Below the pieces are notes generated by a model. The model was not told the DNA's origin and made no database searches. It saw only the letters and a list, made by a program, of their open reading frames with translations. This document shows positions 1 to 9,476 of a stretch of 64,000 nucleotides of DNA, in pieces. Position 1 is the stretch's first letter, and the number at the start of each line of letters is the position of its first letter. A program made the translations under genes and the position numbers. Source of the stretch: Brumimicrobium sp035497735 (GTDB lineage: Bacteria > Bacteroidota > Bacteroidia > Flavobacteriales_D > Crocinitomicaceae); NCBI GenBank assembly GCA_035497735.1, contig DATJCX010000047.1, positions 1-64,000 on the forward strand, given 5' to 3'.

Positions 1-1
1 C

Positions 2-250
2 ACACGACCTAAAACGCAGAGATTTAATTTTTGCCCACTGTATCGTCCTAAAAAAAGTTTACACTTTTCTAACTTAAAAGGGATAATTAATGCGATAATC
101 ACCAGTACTTCTAGCGCAAAACATGAAAATAAAAATGGAGCCATTCAATCAGTCATTGCAAAAGCAAGAGGATTTAGAAATTTTGAACGATTTAGGATAA
201 ATACACTATTCTATTTCGGAAATTTAAACCTCGTTCCACAAAATATTTAG
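2..250 (+). mobile_element. C-terminal end of an ISL3-like transposase (cut by window edge)
   Basis: The frame is open from base 2 to the TAG at 248-250, giving 82 residues of a protein that begins outside the window. The end reads SVIAKARGFRNFERFRINTL followed by a short hydrophobic tail, the layout seen at the C terminus of DDE transposases of the ISL3 (IS204/IS1001) type, where an Ala/Lys/Arg helix with a GFRNFxxFR motif closes the catalytic domain. The catalytic residues lie upstream of the window, so I cannot say whether the element is intact. No terminal inverted repeat is evident after 250. The family assignment is by motif memory; another DDE family is possible. Confidence 0.6.
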
Positions 251-445
251 TAATGCCATAATTAGCATCTTCGAGTTGTTCTTCGGCTGCTCTGTATAAG
301 CGACTAATTAAAGCTCTATTTGAATTGTTTTCCATAGCCACGAAGGCATATAAAATTGACAATCAAAACAAGATATCCAGGCATCACCAATAGACTCATC
401 TTTTGGAAGTGGTTTTGAAAGTAAATGTTCTAATTTCCTACCACC
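192..445 (-). pseudogene. Decayed gene fragment, frameshifted, next to the transposase end
   Basis: Two overlapping minus-strand frames look like one protein broken by a frameshift near 358. The upstream piece (445 down to 308) includes KPLPKDESIGDAWISCFDC; the downstream piece (359 down to 192) includes YAFVAMENNSNRALISRLYR and then AAEEQLEDANYGITKYFV. Joined at the shift they give a continuous, amphipathic, protein-like sequence. There is no start codon at the 5' end, and the 3' end runs antisense into the transposase frame. I do not recognise the family. The remaining bases up to the aminopeptidase gene at 550 hold nothing else I can support. Confidence 0.4.
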
Positions 446-549
446 CTAAAGTCGATATTGATAAATGGAGTCAAATTTTAGAGGGTAAATGTGAATGCTC
501 TTTTTAATTCGTTTTTAATGCACTGAAAAATGTTTCCAGCAACTCTTAA

Positions 550-2511
550 TTAATTTAGTACAATTGTTTTAATCCATTGACGGCCATCTTCTGAAATAAT
601 TCTAACAATATAATAACCAGACTGCTCTGATTGAAGATTTACGGTTGTTGAATTGTTAAATGCTCCCAGATAAACTGATTTTCCAAGTGGGGAATAAATT
701 TGAATTGTCTTTTTAGAATGATCATCCATTACAATGTTAAATTCACCCGCAGATGGATTTGGGTAGATGTTTAATAATAAATTCATCTCCTCCTCTGCAA
801 TAGAAGAGTAGTTTTCATCTTTGCTAATCGTTCCTACCTTATTGATTATCCAGTTGTTAGGGTCTACTTTAGCTGTTGTTTTCGTTTGTCCAAAATTAGG
901 AATGAAAAAATGGTCATTGTTGCTTGAAATTTCAACTCTAATAGTTGTATCAGGTAGGTTTTCTCTTTCAAAAAAGAGTTCAAGCGGAGTTGTGAATGTT
1001 GGAGTAGAACTTGAAGTGGTGTGACTCACATTAAAATATAAATCATCGCCAATAGAGTTCCATTTTAAACTGTATGTAGGGTAACCTTCACCGTAGTACC
1101 ATTGGTTAAATGCTTCGTCAAAGTTAACTGTTGTAACTGCTGCTAATTGATCTTTTACATCAAGTGCCATAGCAACGCTATCTTTAAATGTATTTTGATA
1201 GTTTTTTAAGGCTTGAAAAAACAAAGTATCATCATTCATCATAAAACGCAAAGTATGTACAAAAGCAGCACCTTTGTCGTAAGATAGTCTGCCGTTAAAA
1301 ATCGCTCCTTCATTCAAACTGTCAGCAACCCATATACTTCCGTGAGGATTGCTCATCACATTGGAATGGAGATCGATCATATTTTGGCTTGCTTCAGTTG
1401 GGTGAAGATATTCAAGTACTAAATGACTAGAATAAGAAGCAAAACCTTCATTCACCCAGATATCTGACCAAGAAGCGCATGTTACGCTATTTCCCCACCA
1501 TTGGTGTGCTAATTCATGAGCTGTTAATCCTCTATCAAAGAAACCTTGAGTAGTCATTGTTTGATGCTCCATTCCGCCACTTAAAGGCGCCATACAATGT
1601 CCGTATTTCTCATCATCGAAAGGATATTTACCGTACAATTCGGCAAATAACTCTATAAAATCAACCGTTTCATCTATCTCATCTTTGAAATAAGGTAAGG
1701 TCGCTGGATTATTATAAATGTAGTTTTGAATCAAAACAGGATTGGCTGAACCAGCAGGATTCGCGTAAATATTGTATTCAATATATTCAGCCACTGCTAC
1801 AGAAATCAAATAATAGTCGATTGGATATCTGTGAAACCATTCATAACGGGATGTTCCATTTCCAAGGTCTACAACATTCTCTAAAACACCATTTGAACCA
1901 GCTTTGCAATTATTAGGAACAGTTATTTTAACAGAAACACTATCCGCCTTATCTCTTAAGTCCTGCTTACAAGGCCACCATTCGTATGCTGAATAAGGTT
2001 CAGATAAAGACCAAGTAACTTGTGCTCCCCACGATGGAGAAGTGTTGTTTGACATTCCAGAACCACCAAATGGGGTAGAGGAAGAGTTTGGAGGAGTTCC
2101 ATCGTAGTCAATTTCTATAATGAAAGATTGACCTACAGTTAAATTCACAGGAACTCTAACTATCGATTCTATGTGATTAAAAGGTGTGGAAATACTATTT
2201 ACTCTTATCTCAGAGATATTAAAATCATTGTATAATTCAAATATAACGGAATCTAAATCTTCTAGAACAACTCCATGAATTTCCCCTGTTCCAGCTATGT
2301 TTGTTGAAAGATTGTCCATAGCTACATCGAGTGCATAAAAATGAACATCATACTTTTTTGCTTTCACTATTTCAGAAACAGACAAGTTTGGACTTTTTAG
2401 TTGAATTGTTGAAAAAGCATCTCTTTTAGCACAATGTGTATGATTTTCTTGAGAGAATAATGAAATGCTTGTGAAGATGATAATTGATAAAATAAAGAGC
2501 TTTAAGTTCAT
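550..2511 (-). CDS. Secreted M1-family zinc aminopeptidase with T9SS sorting domain
   Basis: 653 residues. A signal peptide (about 1-20, ending ISLFSQ) is followed by an M1 gluzincin fold: the substrate-binding GGMEH at 312-316, zinc motif HELAHQWWG with H332, E333 and H336, and the third ligand E355 in the NEGFASY segment. Together these predict removal of N-terminal amino acids from peptides outside the cell. The last 75 or so residues (from NIYPNPSAGEF) form a type A Por-secretion C-terminal domain, the signal for export and surface attachment by the type IX system. The gene stands alone, divergent from the next gene. It is shorter than full-length M1 enzymes such as PepN, which is normal for secreted Bacteroidota members. 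Confidence 0.93.
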   Translation of the reverse strand: MNLKLFILSIIIFTSISLFSQENHTHCAKRDAFSTIQLKSPNLSVSEIVKAKKYDVHFYALDVAMDNLSTNIAGTGEIHGVVLEDLDSVIFELYNDFNISEIRVNSISTPFNHIESIVRVPVNLTVGQSFIIEIDYDGTPPNSSSTPFGGSGMSNNTSPSWGAQVTWSLSEPYSAYEWWPCKQDLRDKADSVSVKITVPNNCKAGSNGVLENVVDLGNGTSRYEWFHRYPIDYYLISVAVAEYIEYNIYANPAGSANPVLIQNYIYNNPATLPYFKDEIDETVDFIELFAELYGKYPFDDEKYGHCMAPLSGGMEHQTMTTQGFFDRGLTAHELAHQWWGNSVTCASWSDIWVNEGFASYSSHLVLEYLHPTEASQNMIDLHSNVMSNPHGSIWVADSLNEGAIFNGRLSYDKGAAFVHTLRFMMNDDTLFFQALKNYQNTFKDSVAMALDVKDQLAAVTTVNFDEAFNQWYYGEGYPTYSLKWNSIGDDLYFNVSHTTSSSTPTFTTPLELFFERENLPDTTIRVEISSNNDHFFIPNFGQTKTTAKVDPNNWIINKVGTISKDENYSSIAEEEMNLLLNIYPNPSAGEFNIVMDDHSKKTIQIYSPLGKSVYLGAFNNSTTVNLQSEQSGYYIVRIISEDGRQWIKTIVLN

Positions 2512-2759
2512 ATAGTTTTGTTTTGATGTTAAAATTAACCTAAATTGTTTTTAACCTTGCATTTTATTTAAAATATATAGAATATTTTTTCATTTGTGAC
2601 TACCTAATTCTTTAAGTAAACAACTCAATTAGGTATTTTATAATCAATTTTCATGCGTTGGTATTCATATAATTAAAGAGAAATCCTTACTTTCAGTCTT
2701 TGTTTGAATATTATTAAAATTCTGATTCCTTGCAGTATAAAAAAATAGAGATTGAAATA

Positions 2760-3620
2760 ATGAACTTTCAGATTTTGAAAGAGGTTCCAAGTGCTTCTGG
2801 TATTGTGAAGTTTAAAAATGATTTCTTTGTGATTGGTGATGATTCTCCGTATCTATTTTCTATTGATAAGGACTTTAACTTTATTTCAAAACAACTGATT
2901 TATTCTGCTAAAACTCTTCTGGAAAATAGAATTCCTAAAATTGAAAAGCCTGATTTTGAGGCTATGGAAATGATTAGTGAGAATGAAATACTTGTTTTTG
3001 GGTCTGGCTCTAAATCTCCTGAACGTGATGTTTGTATCTGGATAAAACTAGGAGTGGAGTTAAGTCATAAAGAATACAACATTACGCCATTTTTCAACTA
3101 CCTGCGAAGTTTAGAAATTATGCAAGGGTATGAACTCGATATTGAGGGATTAGCTCAGCATGGTGAATTACTTTATTTACTCAATAGAGGGAGAAACGTA
3201 GTATTTACCATTTCTCTCCAGAAATTTTTAGCGTATTGTCAAACAGGAGCAGACTTTCCATACCCGCAAACCAAGTTGTTTTCTTTGCCGAAAATTAAAG
3301 GTTTAGAATCAGGGTTTTCTGGCGCGACAGTTTTTGGAGATAAACCTTATTTGATTTTTACCGCCTCGGTCGAAGACTCTCCAAACGCTTATGATGACGG
3401 AGATATTTTAGGTAGTTTTATTGGTGTGATAGAAATAAACAAGGAGGGTATAGGTGATGATTTTTTGATTCAAAAAGTTGATTATGAAAAAAATCCTTTA
3501 AAAGTTGAATCAATTGTTATTGACAAGGTGAAGTCGAAAAAAGAGCTTGATCTTGTTCTAGTAACTGATAACGACGGCGAGACTTCTGAGATTCTAAAAG
3601 TAAGAATGACCCTGGAATGA
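2760..3620 (+). CDS. Beta-propeller-like protein of the DUF6929 type, function unknown
   Basis: 286 residues from the ATG at 2760. The frame is open further up to a TTG at 2730, but the family normally begins close to MNFQILKEVPSASGI, so I prefer the ATG. The sequence has no signal peptide or membrane segment. It has repeated short beta motifs, including VIGDDSPYLFSI, DFEAMEMI, DIEGLAQHGELLYLLNRG and VLVTDNDGE, which resemble blades of a small propeller with acidic loops. From memory it matches a Bacteroidota domain of unknown function (DUF6929). It is divergent from the aminopeptidase and convergent with the lysozyme gene. No reaction can be assigned. Confidence 0.75.
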   Translation: MNFQILKEVPSASGIVKFKNDFFVIGDDSPYLFSIDKDFNFISKQLIYSAKTLLENRIPKIEKPDFEAMEMISENEILVFGSGSKSPERDVCIWIKLGVELSHKEYNITPFFNYLRSLEIMQGYELDIEGLAQHGELLYLLNRGRNVVFTISLQKFLAYCQTGADFPYPQTKLFSLPKIKGLESGFSGATVFGDKPYLIFTASVEDSPNAYDDGDILGSFIGVIEINKEGIGDDFLIQKVDYEKNPLKVESIVIDKVKSKKELDLVLVTDNDGETSEILKVRMTLE

Positions 3621-3669
3621 GTTGTGAATCAATCTGCTAAAGATAATTTTAGTTCAGTAATTCTCAATG

Positions 3670-4518
3670 TTATTTTTTTGTCATTCCTTTTAGTTCCTCT
3701 AAAGAACCATCAAATAAATTCAGATCTACAAATTCATTGATTCCATCAATAACTCCTTTTTCAGAGTACTGCCACATTTTCCAATGCTTTTTAGGTGCTT
3801 TTAAACTTCTGTTGTAATTCGCAATCCAAAGTGTATAGTCGGCAAATTCCTTTTCTAAAAAGTTGTTGAAATAATGGTCGCCTGAATAGATGATAGGTCT
3901 AACTTTGTAGTGGTTTTCGACTTTATTTAACCATCTTTTTAGTCCAATTTTCAAACTGTCCATGGGTTGACCTTTTGGCATCTTCTCAATGTCTAAAACA
4001 GGAGGTAAGTCGCCTTCTTCAAGTGTTACAACCTTGATGAAATTATCCGCTTGTAAAAGTGAATTCTCGTCTGGACGGTAATAATGATAAGCACCACGTA
4101 AAAACTTTCCTTTTGTACTTTTCCAATTGTAGGTGAAATAACTATCCCGCTTCGATCGTCCCATTGTAGCACGAATAAATACGAACTCTACAGGTCGTAA
4201 TCCAGGAATGTTTTCTACTTTTGACCAGTCTATAATGTCTTGATAGTGACTCACATCAATTCCAAAAACCGCTGCTGAATTATGCGTTGCCACAGTCATA
4301 TGATGCTGTTTAAATGGAATATTTGGATCTAAATGTTGTGTTGGACGTATTGAACGCATGTATTTCACTACAGAAATGGGGATGTAATTCTGATACTTGC
4401 TGTATAAAGGATAACGGTATTTCCAAGCCAATGAGCCGGCAGCTCCCATTAAAACAATGAAAAGGATGAAGGATAGAAATATTTTTCTAGCTATATTTTT
4501 CTTTTTCTTCTTGGCCAC
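3670..4518 (-). CDS. Membrane-anchored glycoside hydrolase family 25 (lysozyme-type)
   Basis: 282 residues, starting at a GTG (4516-4518). A lysine-rich N terminus and one membrane segment (about 12-32) suggest an inner-membrane anchor with the enzyme in the periplasm. The GH25 barrel begins with FGIDVSHYQD (D88) and carries the catalytic pair in PVLDIE (D176, E178), then the conserved RPIIYSG, LWIANY and MWQYS strands. GH25 enzymes cut the MurNAc-GlcNAc bond of peptidoglycan, so a role in wall remodelling is likely. The gene is convergent with the DUF6929-like gene and divergent from the TPR gene. No other start codon fits the anchor better. Confidence 0.9.
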   Translation of the reverse strand: MAKKKKKNIARKIFLSFILFIVLMGAAGSLAWKYRYPLYSKYQNYIPISVVKYMRSIRPTQHLDPNIPFKQHHMTVATHNSAAVFGIDVSHYQDIIDWSKVENIPGLRPVEFVFIRATMGRSKRDSYFTYNWKSTKGKFLRGAYHYYRPDENSLLQADNFIKVVTLEEGDLPPVLDIEKMPKGQPMDSLKIGLKRWLNKVENHYKVRPIIYSGDHYFNNFLEKEFADYTLWIANYNRSLKAPKKHWKMWQYSEKGVIDGINEFVDLNLFDGSLEELKGMTKK

Positions 4519-4717
4519 AAATATTTACTAAAAATAGTGAAGTTTCAAAGATAAAACTTTTCGTAAAACCTGATCAAACTAATTCTATATTGTAAGGATG
4601 AAATTCATTATAATCTATTGAAGAATTTGTAAATTCAGTGAATCATTGAGAAAATCAGTCAGTACACTTGGATTCTTGGAAATTACTCCTAAATTTATCA
4701 GAAATAAATACTCGAAA

Positions 4718-5647
4718 ATGAAATTATTACCTTTTTTACTGATTTTGGCTTCACTTTCATTCGGACAGACTGCAAAGGAATATTTTCAACAAGCACAAAT
4801 CTATGCAAACGATGGAAATTATAAAATAGCTATTGATAAATTAAATAATGCTATTCAAATCGATGCAACAAATCCTAACTATTATGATTTGTTGGTGGAT
4901 TGCTATTTTGAATCAGGCGCTTACCAAGAATCATTTGATATGTGTGGGGTTGGAATTTATCTATTTCCAGAAACTTCCATCTTTTATAATAAAAGAGCAG
5001 GGATTTTGTTTGAATTCTATGAAATCGAAGATGCGATTTTGGATTATGACAAAGCGATAGAATATGCAGAAGATGATGAATACCTTAGTATCTATTACAG
5101 CAATAGAGGTGGAGCTAAATCTAAAATTGGAAATCATCAAGGTGCGTATGAAGATTTATTAAATTCTTATGCTTTAGACTCTACCAACCTAGGAGTATTG
5201 AATAACTTGGGAATTGTTAGCGACGAATTAGGTTACGATGAAGAATCGTTAAAACATCTTTTTAAAGCCTTAGAATTGGCACCGAATTATTTTCCTACTT
5301 ATATTAATATTGGTTTTAAATATCAAGAAAAAGGTGAACATGAAAAAGCGATTGAGTATTTTGATAAGGCATTGGAACTAAGTCCAAACCAAGCGTATGC
5401 CTTTAGTAATAGAAGTTACAATAAGTATAAACTAGGGAATTTAAAAGGAGCGATGAAAGATATAGAAATTTCTATTAAATTAGATTTTAGAAATTCATAT
5501 GCCTATAAAAACAGAGCGTTGATATATATTGCCCAAAAAAAGTACAAAAAAGCTTGTGAAGATATTCAGTTAGCTTTAGATCATGGGTTTACGAAATCCT
5601 ATGGCGAGGAAGTTTTAGAATTACAGAAAAAATACTGTAAGGACTAA
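4718..5647 (+). CDS. Exported tetratricopeptide-repeat protein
   Basis: 309 residues from the ATG at 4718, which opens a clear signal peptide (MKLLPFLLILASLSFGQ). The frame extends 24 codons upstream to a TTG at 4646, but those residues would bury the signal. The mature protein is almost entirely TPR helices: I count at least six repeats with the usual A/Y/G spacing, for example NYYDLLVDCYFESG, AIEYFDKALELSPNQAYAF and AMKDIEISIKLD. TPR arrays bind other proteins, and nothing here shows the partner. It lies between two minus-strand genes and is probably transcribed alone. Confidence 0.88.
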   Translation: MKLLPFLLILASLSFGQTAKEYFQQAQIYANDGNYKIAIDKLNNAIQIDATNPNYYDLLVDCYFESGAYQESFDMCGVGIYLFPETSIFYNKRAGILFEFYEIEDAILDYDKAIEYAEDDEYLSIYYSNRGGAKSKIGNHQGAYEDLLNSYALDSTNLGVLNNLGIVSDELGYDEESLKHLFKALELAPNYFPTYINIGFKYQEKGEHEKAIEYFDKALELSPNQAYAFSNRSYNKYKLGNLKGAMKDIEISIKLDFRNSYAYKNRALIYIAQKKYKKACEDIQLALDHGFTKSYGEEVLELQKKYCKD

Positions 5648-5661
5648 AAGTTAGGAAAACA

Positions 5662-6813
5662 CTAATGAACCAAGTCCTTCGAGTAGGCTTCTTTTAATAC
5701 ATTGACAGCAAAATCTACATCGTCTTTTGTATTGTATCGAGAGAATGAGAACCTCACATTAGGTCTTGAGGTATCCGCTTGAATTCCTTCTAAAACGTGA
5801 GAGCCTTTACTGCTTCCAGATGAACAAGCTGAACCACCCGAGCAAGCAACACCTTTTAAGTCTAAAGTGAATAGGAGCATAGCTGCCTTTGAAGTTGCAG
5901 GTAAACTAACGTTTAGTACAGTGTAAAGACTATTTTCATCACTTTCTGTATCTCCATGAAAACTAACATCAGGAATATTTGCAATTAGCTCTTGCTTCAT
6001 GTAAGACTTTAATCCTTGTACGTGAATTTGGTGCTCTTCTAAATTTGTATAGGCTAATTCCATTGCCTTGGCTAATCCTACAATTGAATATAGGTTTTCA
6101 GTTCCTCCACGTAATCCTCGTTCTTGAGAACCTCCATGAATCATTGGAACTGCCTTAACATGACTGTTGATATATAAAAATCCTATTCCTTTCGGTCCGT
6201 GGAATTTATGAGCAGAACAAGTCAGAAAGTCAACGTCTAACGCTTGTAAATCAAACTTATAATGTGCCATTGTTTGCACGGTATCTGAATGGAAGTAAGC
6301 ATTGTGCTTTCTACAAAGCTCACTTACTTTCTTCAAAGGTAAAAGATTTCCAATTTCATTGTTTCCATGCATTAAAGAAACAAGTGTTTTCTTGTTTGAA
6401 GAAGCCAGAAGTTTTTCTAAATGCTGTAAATCAACATGTCCATTCGGTAAAAGTTTCACGATTTGAAGTTCCACCTTCCTTTTCGAACAGATATGTTCAG
6501 CGGTATGAAGAACAGCGTGGTGTTCGATTTCTGAAGTGATAAAACGTTCTACATTCAGTTCATTTGCTGCAATATTGAAAACCATATTGTCAGCTTCTGT
6601 ACCGCCTGATGTAAAAACGATTTCTGATGGTTTAGCATTTAGATAATTCGCTACTTTTCTCCTAGCTGTTTCTAGTACACCCTTAGCCTGACGGCCAAAT
6701 GAATGTTGAGAAGAAGGATTTCCAAACATATCACGTAAGTAAGGAACCATTTCTTCAAAAACTTCTGGTGCAACTGGAGTAGTTGCTGCGTTATCTAAAT
6801 ATACTTTTTTCAT
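5662..6813 (-). CDS. Cysteine desulfurase (IscS/NifS-like, class V aminotransferase fold)
   Basis: 383 residues from the ATG at 6811-6813, giving the family start MKKVYLDNAATTPV; a longer reading from a TTG adds nine residues without family support. The PLP-binding lysine is in SAHKFHGPKG (about K203) and the persulfide cysteine in GSACSSGS (about C330), in the short conserved loop of the NifS/IscS class. The enzyme moves sulfur from cysteine, through a persulfide, to scaffolds for iron-sulfur clusters or thiolated tRNA. No isc or suf genes are adjacent, so which pathway it feeds is open. It lies about 100 bases downstream of the phosphohexomutase on the same strand. Confidence 0.93.
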   Translation of the reverse strand: MKKVYLDNAATTPVAPEVFEEMVPYLRDMFGNPSSQHSFGRQAKGVLETARRKVANYLNAKPSEIVFTSGGTEADNMVFNIAANELNVERFITSEIEHHAVLHTAEHICSKRKVELQIVKLLPNGHVDLQHLEKLLASSNKKTLVSLMHGNNEIGNLLPLKKVSELCRKHNAYFHSDTVQTMAHYKFDLQALDVDFLTCSAHKFHGPKGIGFLYINSHVKAVPMIHGGSQERGLRGGTENLYSIVGLAKAMELAYTNLEEHQIHVQGLKSYMKQELIANIPDVSFHGDTESDENSLYTVLNVSLPATSKAAMLLFTLDLKGVACSGGSACSSGSSKGSHVLEGIQADTSRPNVRFSFSRYNTKDDVDFAVNVLKEAYSKDLVH

Positions 6814-6914
6814 ACAAATATTGGGTTCTTTTCCTGTCAACTACAAAGTAAAGGAAAAATCAACTTTTTTAAAAGGTTTTCAAAGTCTAAATTTGGATAT
6901 TATTGCATTCTCAA

Positions 6915-8300
6915 TTATAGAATACGCTCTATATCTTTGATAATATTTTGTGCCAATAGATTAGCTTTATCCTTGCTTTCACTTTCTGCGTAAATACGGA
7001 TGATTGGTTCCGTGTTACTTTTTCTCAAATGAACCCATTCTTTGTCAAAATAGATTTTAACACCATCCGTAGAATCAATCTCTTGTTTGCTGTACTTTTC
7101 AGTCATTTTAACAAGAATTTGGTCGACGTTGGTTTCCTGTGTCAATTGAATTTTATTCTTAGAAATAGTGTATTGTGGATAGCTATCTCTCAACTCAGAG
7201 GCTTTCATTTTCTTATTCGCCAAATGTGTCAAGAAAAGTGCAATTCCTACCAATGCATCTCTACCGTAATGTAGTTCAGGTAAGATGACACCACCGTTTC
7301 CTTCTCCACCGATAACAGCACCTACTTCTTTCATTTTTTCAACTACGTTTACTTCTCCAACTGCAGAAGTGAAGTATTTGTAACCGTGTTTTTCAGTAAC
7401 ATCTCTTAAAGCTCTAGTAGAAGAAAGGTTAGAAACTGTTGAACCGCCTTTTTTAGATAAAATAAAGTCCGAAACAGCCACTAAAGTGTATTCTTCACCA
7501 AACATAGTTCCGTCTTCACAAACCATTGCAAGTCGGTCAACATCTGGGTCAACTGTAATTCCTAAATCAGCATTAAATTCAACTATTGCTTTCGATAAAT
7601 CTACTAAATGCTCTGGAAGAGGCTCAGGGTTATGTGCAAATTCTCCTGTTGGTTCACAGTGAATTCCTCTTACATTTTTAACACCCAAAGCATCTAAAAG
7701 TAATGGAACCGCGATTCCACCAGTAGAGTTAACAGCATCAACTATAATTGAAAAATCAGCAGCTTCAATTGCTTTTTTGTCAATATAAGGTAATGCTAAA
7801 ATTGATTGAATATGTTTTTGAATATAATCTTCAACTTTTGTGTACTTTCCTAAGTGATCAACATCAGCAAATTCAAAAGCTTCCTTTTCTGCAATCTCTA
7901 GAACTTTTTCTCCCGCCTCAGCTGAAATAAATTCCCCTAAATTGTTTAATAATTTAAGTGCATTCCATTCTTTGGGATTGTGACTAGCTGTTAAGACAAT
8001 TCCTCCGTGAGCTTTTTCCATAATCACTGCCATTTCAACAGTAGGAGTGGTGGACAAGCCTAAATCAATTACGTTAAGCCCCAAACTTCGAAGAGTAGAT
8101 ATAACAAGACTACTAACAATAGGCCCAGATATTCTCGCATCTCTTCCTACGATAACAGTTAGTTTTTTAGCATTGTTTTCTCCTTGAAGCCAAGTACCAT
8201 AAGCAGAGGTAAACTTTACGATATCGACAGGTGTAAGACTTTCTCCTACAGTTCCACCGATAGTTCCTCTGATTCCCGAAATTGATTTAATTAAAGTCAC
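6915..8300 (-). CDS. glmM: Phosphoglucosamine mutase / phosphohexomutase
   Basis: 461 residues from a GTG (8298-8300), which gives the family start MTLIKSISGIRGTIGG. The four-domain alpha-D-phosphohexomutase fold is clear: phosphoserine loop TASHNPKEWNALK (S106), metal loop DPDVDRL (251-257), sugar loop GEGNGGV and phosphate loop RKSNTEP near the C terminus. In Bacteroidota this subgroup is usually called GlmM, converting glucosamine-6-phosphate to the 1-phosphate for peptidoglycan and LPS, but phosphomannomutase or phosphoglucomutase activity cannot be excluded by sequence alone. It follows ribH by 12 bases and probably shares its transcript. Confidence 0.85.
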   Translation of the reverse strand: MTLIKSISGIRGTIGGTVGESLTPVDIVKFTSAYGTWLQGENNAKKLTVIVGRDARISGPIVSSLVISTLRSLGLNVIDLGLSTTPTVEMAVIMEKAHGGIVLTASHNPKEWNALKLLNNLGEFISAEAGEKVLEIAEKEAFEFADVDHLGKYTKVEDYIQKHIQSILALPYIDKKAIEAADFSIIVDAVNSTGGIAVPLLLDALGVKNVRGIHCEPTGEFAHNPEPLPEHLVDLSKAIVEFNADLGITVDPDVDRLAMVCEDGTMFGEEYTLVAVSDFILSKKGGSTVSNLSSTRALRDVTEKHGYKYFTSAVGEVNVVEKMKEVGAVIGGEGNGGVILPELHYGRDALVGIALFLTHLANKKMKASELRDSYPQYTISKNKIQLTQETNVDQILVKMTEKYSKQEIDSTDGVKIYFDKEWVHLRKSNTEPIIRIYAESESKDKANLLAQNIIKDIERIL

Positions 8301-8312
8301 GATTGTAGAATT

Positions 8313-8801
8313 TTATAATGATTTTTTCATGTGAACCATTTTCAAACAAGCCACTGCTGCTTCTATACCTTTGTTCCCGTGTTTTCCACCAGAACGGTCG
8401 ATTGCTTGCTGCAATGTGTTATCTGTTAATACACAGAAAATTGCTGGTTTGTTGTACTTTAGTCCAACATCTTTGATTCCTAGTGTCGTACCTTGACAAA
8501 CAAAGTCAAAATGCTTTGTTTCTCCTTGGATAACAGAACCGATAGCAATAACGCCGTCGATATCTTCTTTTTCAAGCATCCATTGAGAAGCAAGTGGTAA
8601 TTCAAATGCACCAGGTACAAAATGTACATGTATATTTTTGTCTTGAACGCCATTTTCTAATAGCGCTTCTTCCGCACCTTTTAATAAGTTAAAGGTGATG
8701 TTATCATTCCATTCAGAAACAACAATGCCGATTTTAAAATCGGCACCGCTTGGTATAGTCTCCTTGTTATAATGGGATAAGTTTTTGTTAACTGTAGCCA
8801 C
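8313..8801 (-). CDS. ribH: 6,7-dimethyl-8-ribityllumazine synthase
   Basis: 162 residues from a GTG (8799-8801); the product starts MATVNKNLSHY as its relatives do. It carries the family signatures GIVVSEWND near the N terminus, VHFVPGAFELP with the substrate-binding loop, and AIGSVIQGETKHFDFV with the catalytic histidine. RibH joins a ribityl-aminouracil with a four-carbon phosphate to make lumazine, the second-last step of riboflavin synthesis, usually as a large hollow assembly. It begins four bases after the TPR gene and runs on to glmM, so these three genes look like one operon. No other rib gene is present here. Confidence 0.97.
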   Translation of the reverse strand: MATVNKNLSHYNKETIPSGADFKIGIVVSEWNDNITFNLLKGAEEALLENGVQDKNIHVHFVPGAFELPLASQWMLEKEDIDGVIAIGSVIQGETKHFDFVCQGTTLGIKDVGLKYNKPAIFCVLTDNTLQQAIDRSGGKHGNKGIEAAVACLKMVHMKKSL

Positions 8802-8805
8802 TTTA

Positions 8806-9444
8806 TTAATCTATTACTTTATTCTCTGCACGAGAAATATATTTATCAATACCTTTTTGGTTCGCAAAAGACGTGTAGTTGTCTTTTATTTTTTGGTAGA
8901 ACTCTGCTGCTTTAGCAAAATCACCAGCTTCTTCAGCATTTAAACCTGCTTTAAAGTAGAATAGAGGTGTTGTAGCTTCGTTGTCTTGACGATCTGCAGC
9001 CTCAATGTACTTCTTAACAGCGTTCTTGTAATCACCAAGTTCCGAATAACAGTCTCCTTGTGTTCCAATTGCTAAAGTCATTAAGTAAGTATCTTTGATC
9101 TTTACTTTTTTCAATTCCTTTAATGCTGCCTCATAATCACCTTGCTCGAAATATAAGTTTCCAAGCGCGTAACTAGCGATTTCAGCTCCTTGATATCCTT
9201 TGTATTCAGATGCAAGGTATTCAAACTCTTCAATAGCTAGTTTGGTAGAATCTTGTTCTAAATACATGATTCCATTAGCAATCTCAGCCTTAGACGCTTC
9301 ATTCTTTGGATTAGAAATGAAGTTCTTATAAGCTAAAAATACCAATACAATAGCTGTGATTACTCCAACACCATATGTTGAGTACTTAAGGATTTTGTTT
9401 CCTTTAAATTGTTCAATTAATTCTTCTTTCGTTAATTCTGTCAT
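8806..9444 (-). CDS. Inner-membrane anchored TPR protein
   Basis: 212 residues from the ATG at 9442-9444 (MTELTKEELIEQF); an upstream TTG would add nine residues. One membrane segment lies at about 22-40, followed by TPR-like helices (YALGNLYFEQGDYEAALKEL, QGDCYSELGDYKNAVKKYIE, FKAGLNAEEAGDFAKAAEFY). The layout, a short cytoplasmic tail, one anchor and a periplasmic TPR domain, resembles YfgM-type proteins that work with the periplasmic chaperone network, but similarity is only structural. It heads the likely operon with ribH and glmM, and a Bacteroidota -7 element sits just upstream. Confidence 0.82.
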   Translation of the reverse strand: MTELTKEELIEQFKGNKILKYSTYGVGVITAIVLVFLAYKNFISNPKNEASKAEIANGIMYLEQDSTKLAIEEFEYLASEYKGYQGAEIASYALGNLYFEQGDYEAALKELKKVKIKDTYLMTLAIGTQGDCYSELGDYKNAVKKYIEAADRQDNEATTPLFYFKAGLNAEEAGDFAKAAEFYQKIKDNYTSFANQKGIDKYISRAENKVID

Positions 9445-9468
9445 AATAAGCCTTTGTTTAAGCGTCTG

Positions 9469-9476
9469 CAAAATTA
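9469..9476 (-). promoter_or_regulatory. Candidate -7 element for the TPR-ribH-glmM operon
   Basis: On the minus strand these bases read TAATTTTG, a match to the Bacteroidota -7 consensus TAnnTTTG, 24 bases before the ATG of the TPR gene. I see no -33 TTG at the usual 19-20 base spacing, so this rests on one element. Confidence 0.45.

Noticed and set aside
821..1024. Plus-strand reading frame inside the aminopeptidase gene
   Set aside because: Antisense shadow with no family features; the minus-strand enzyme is complete.
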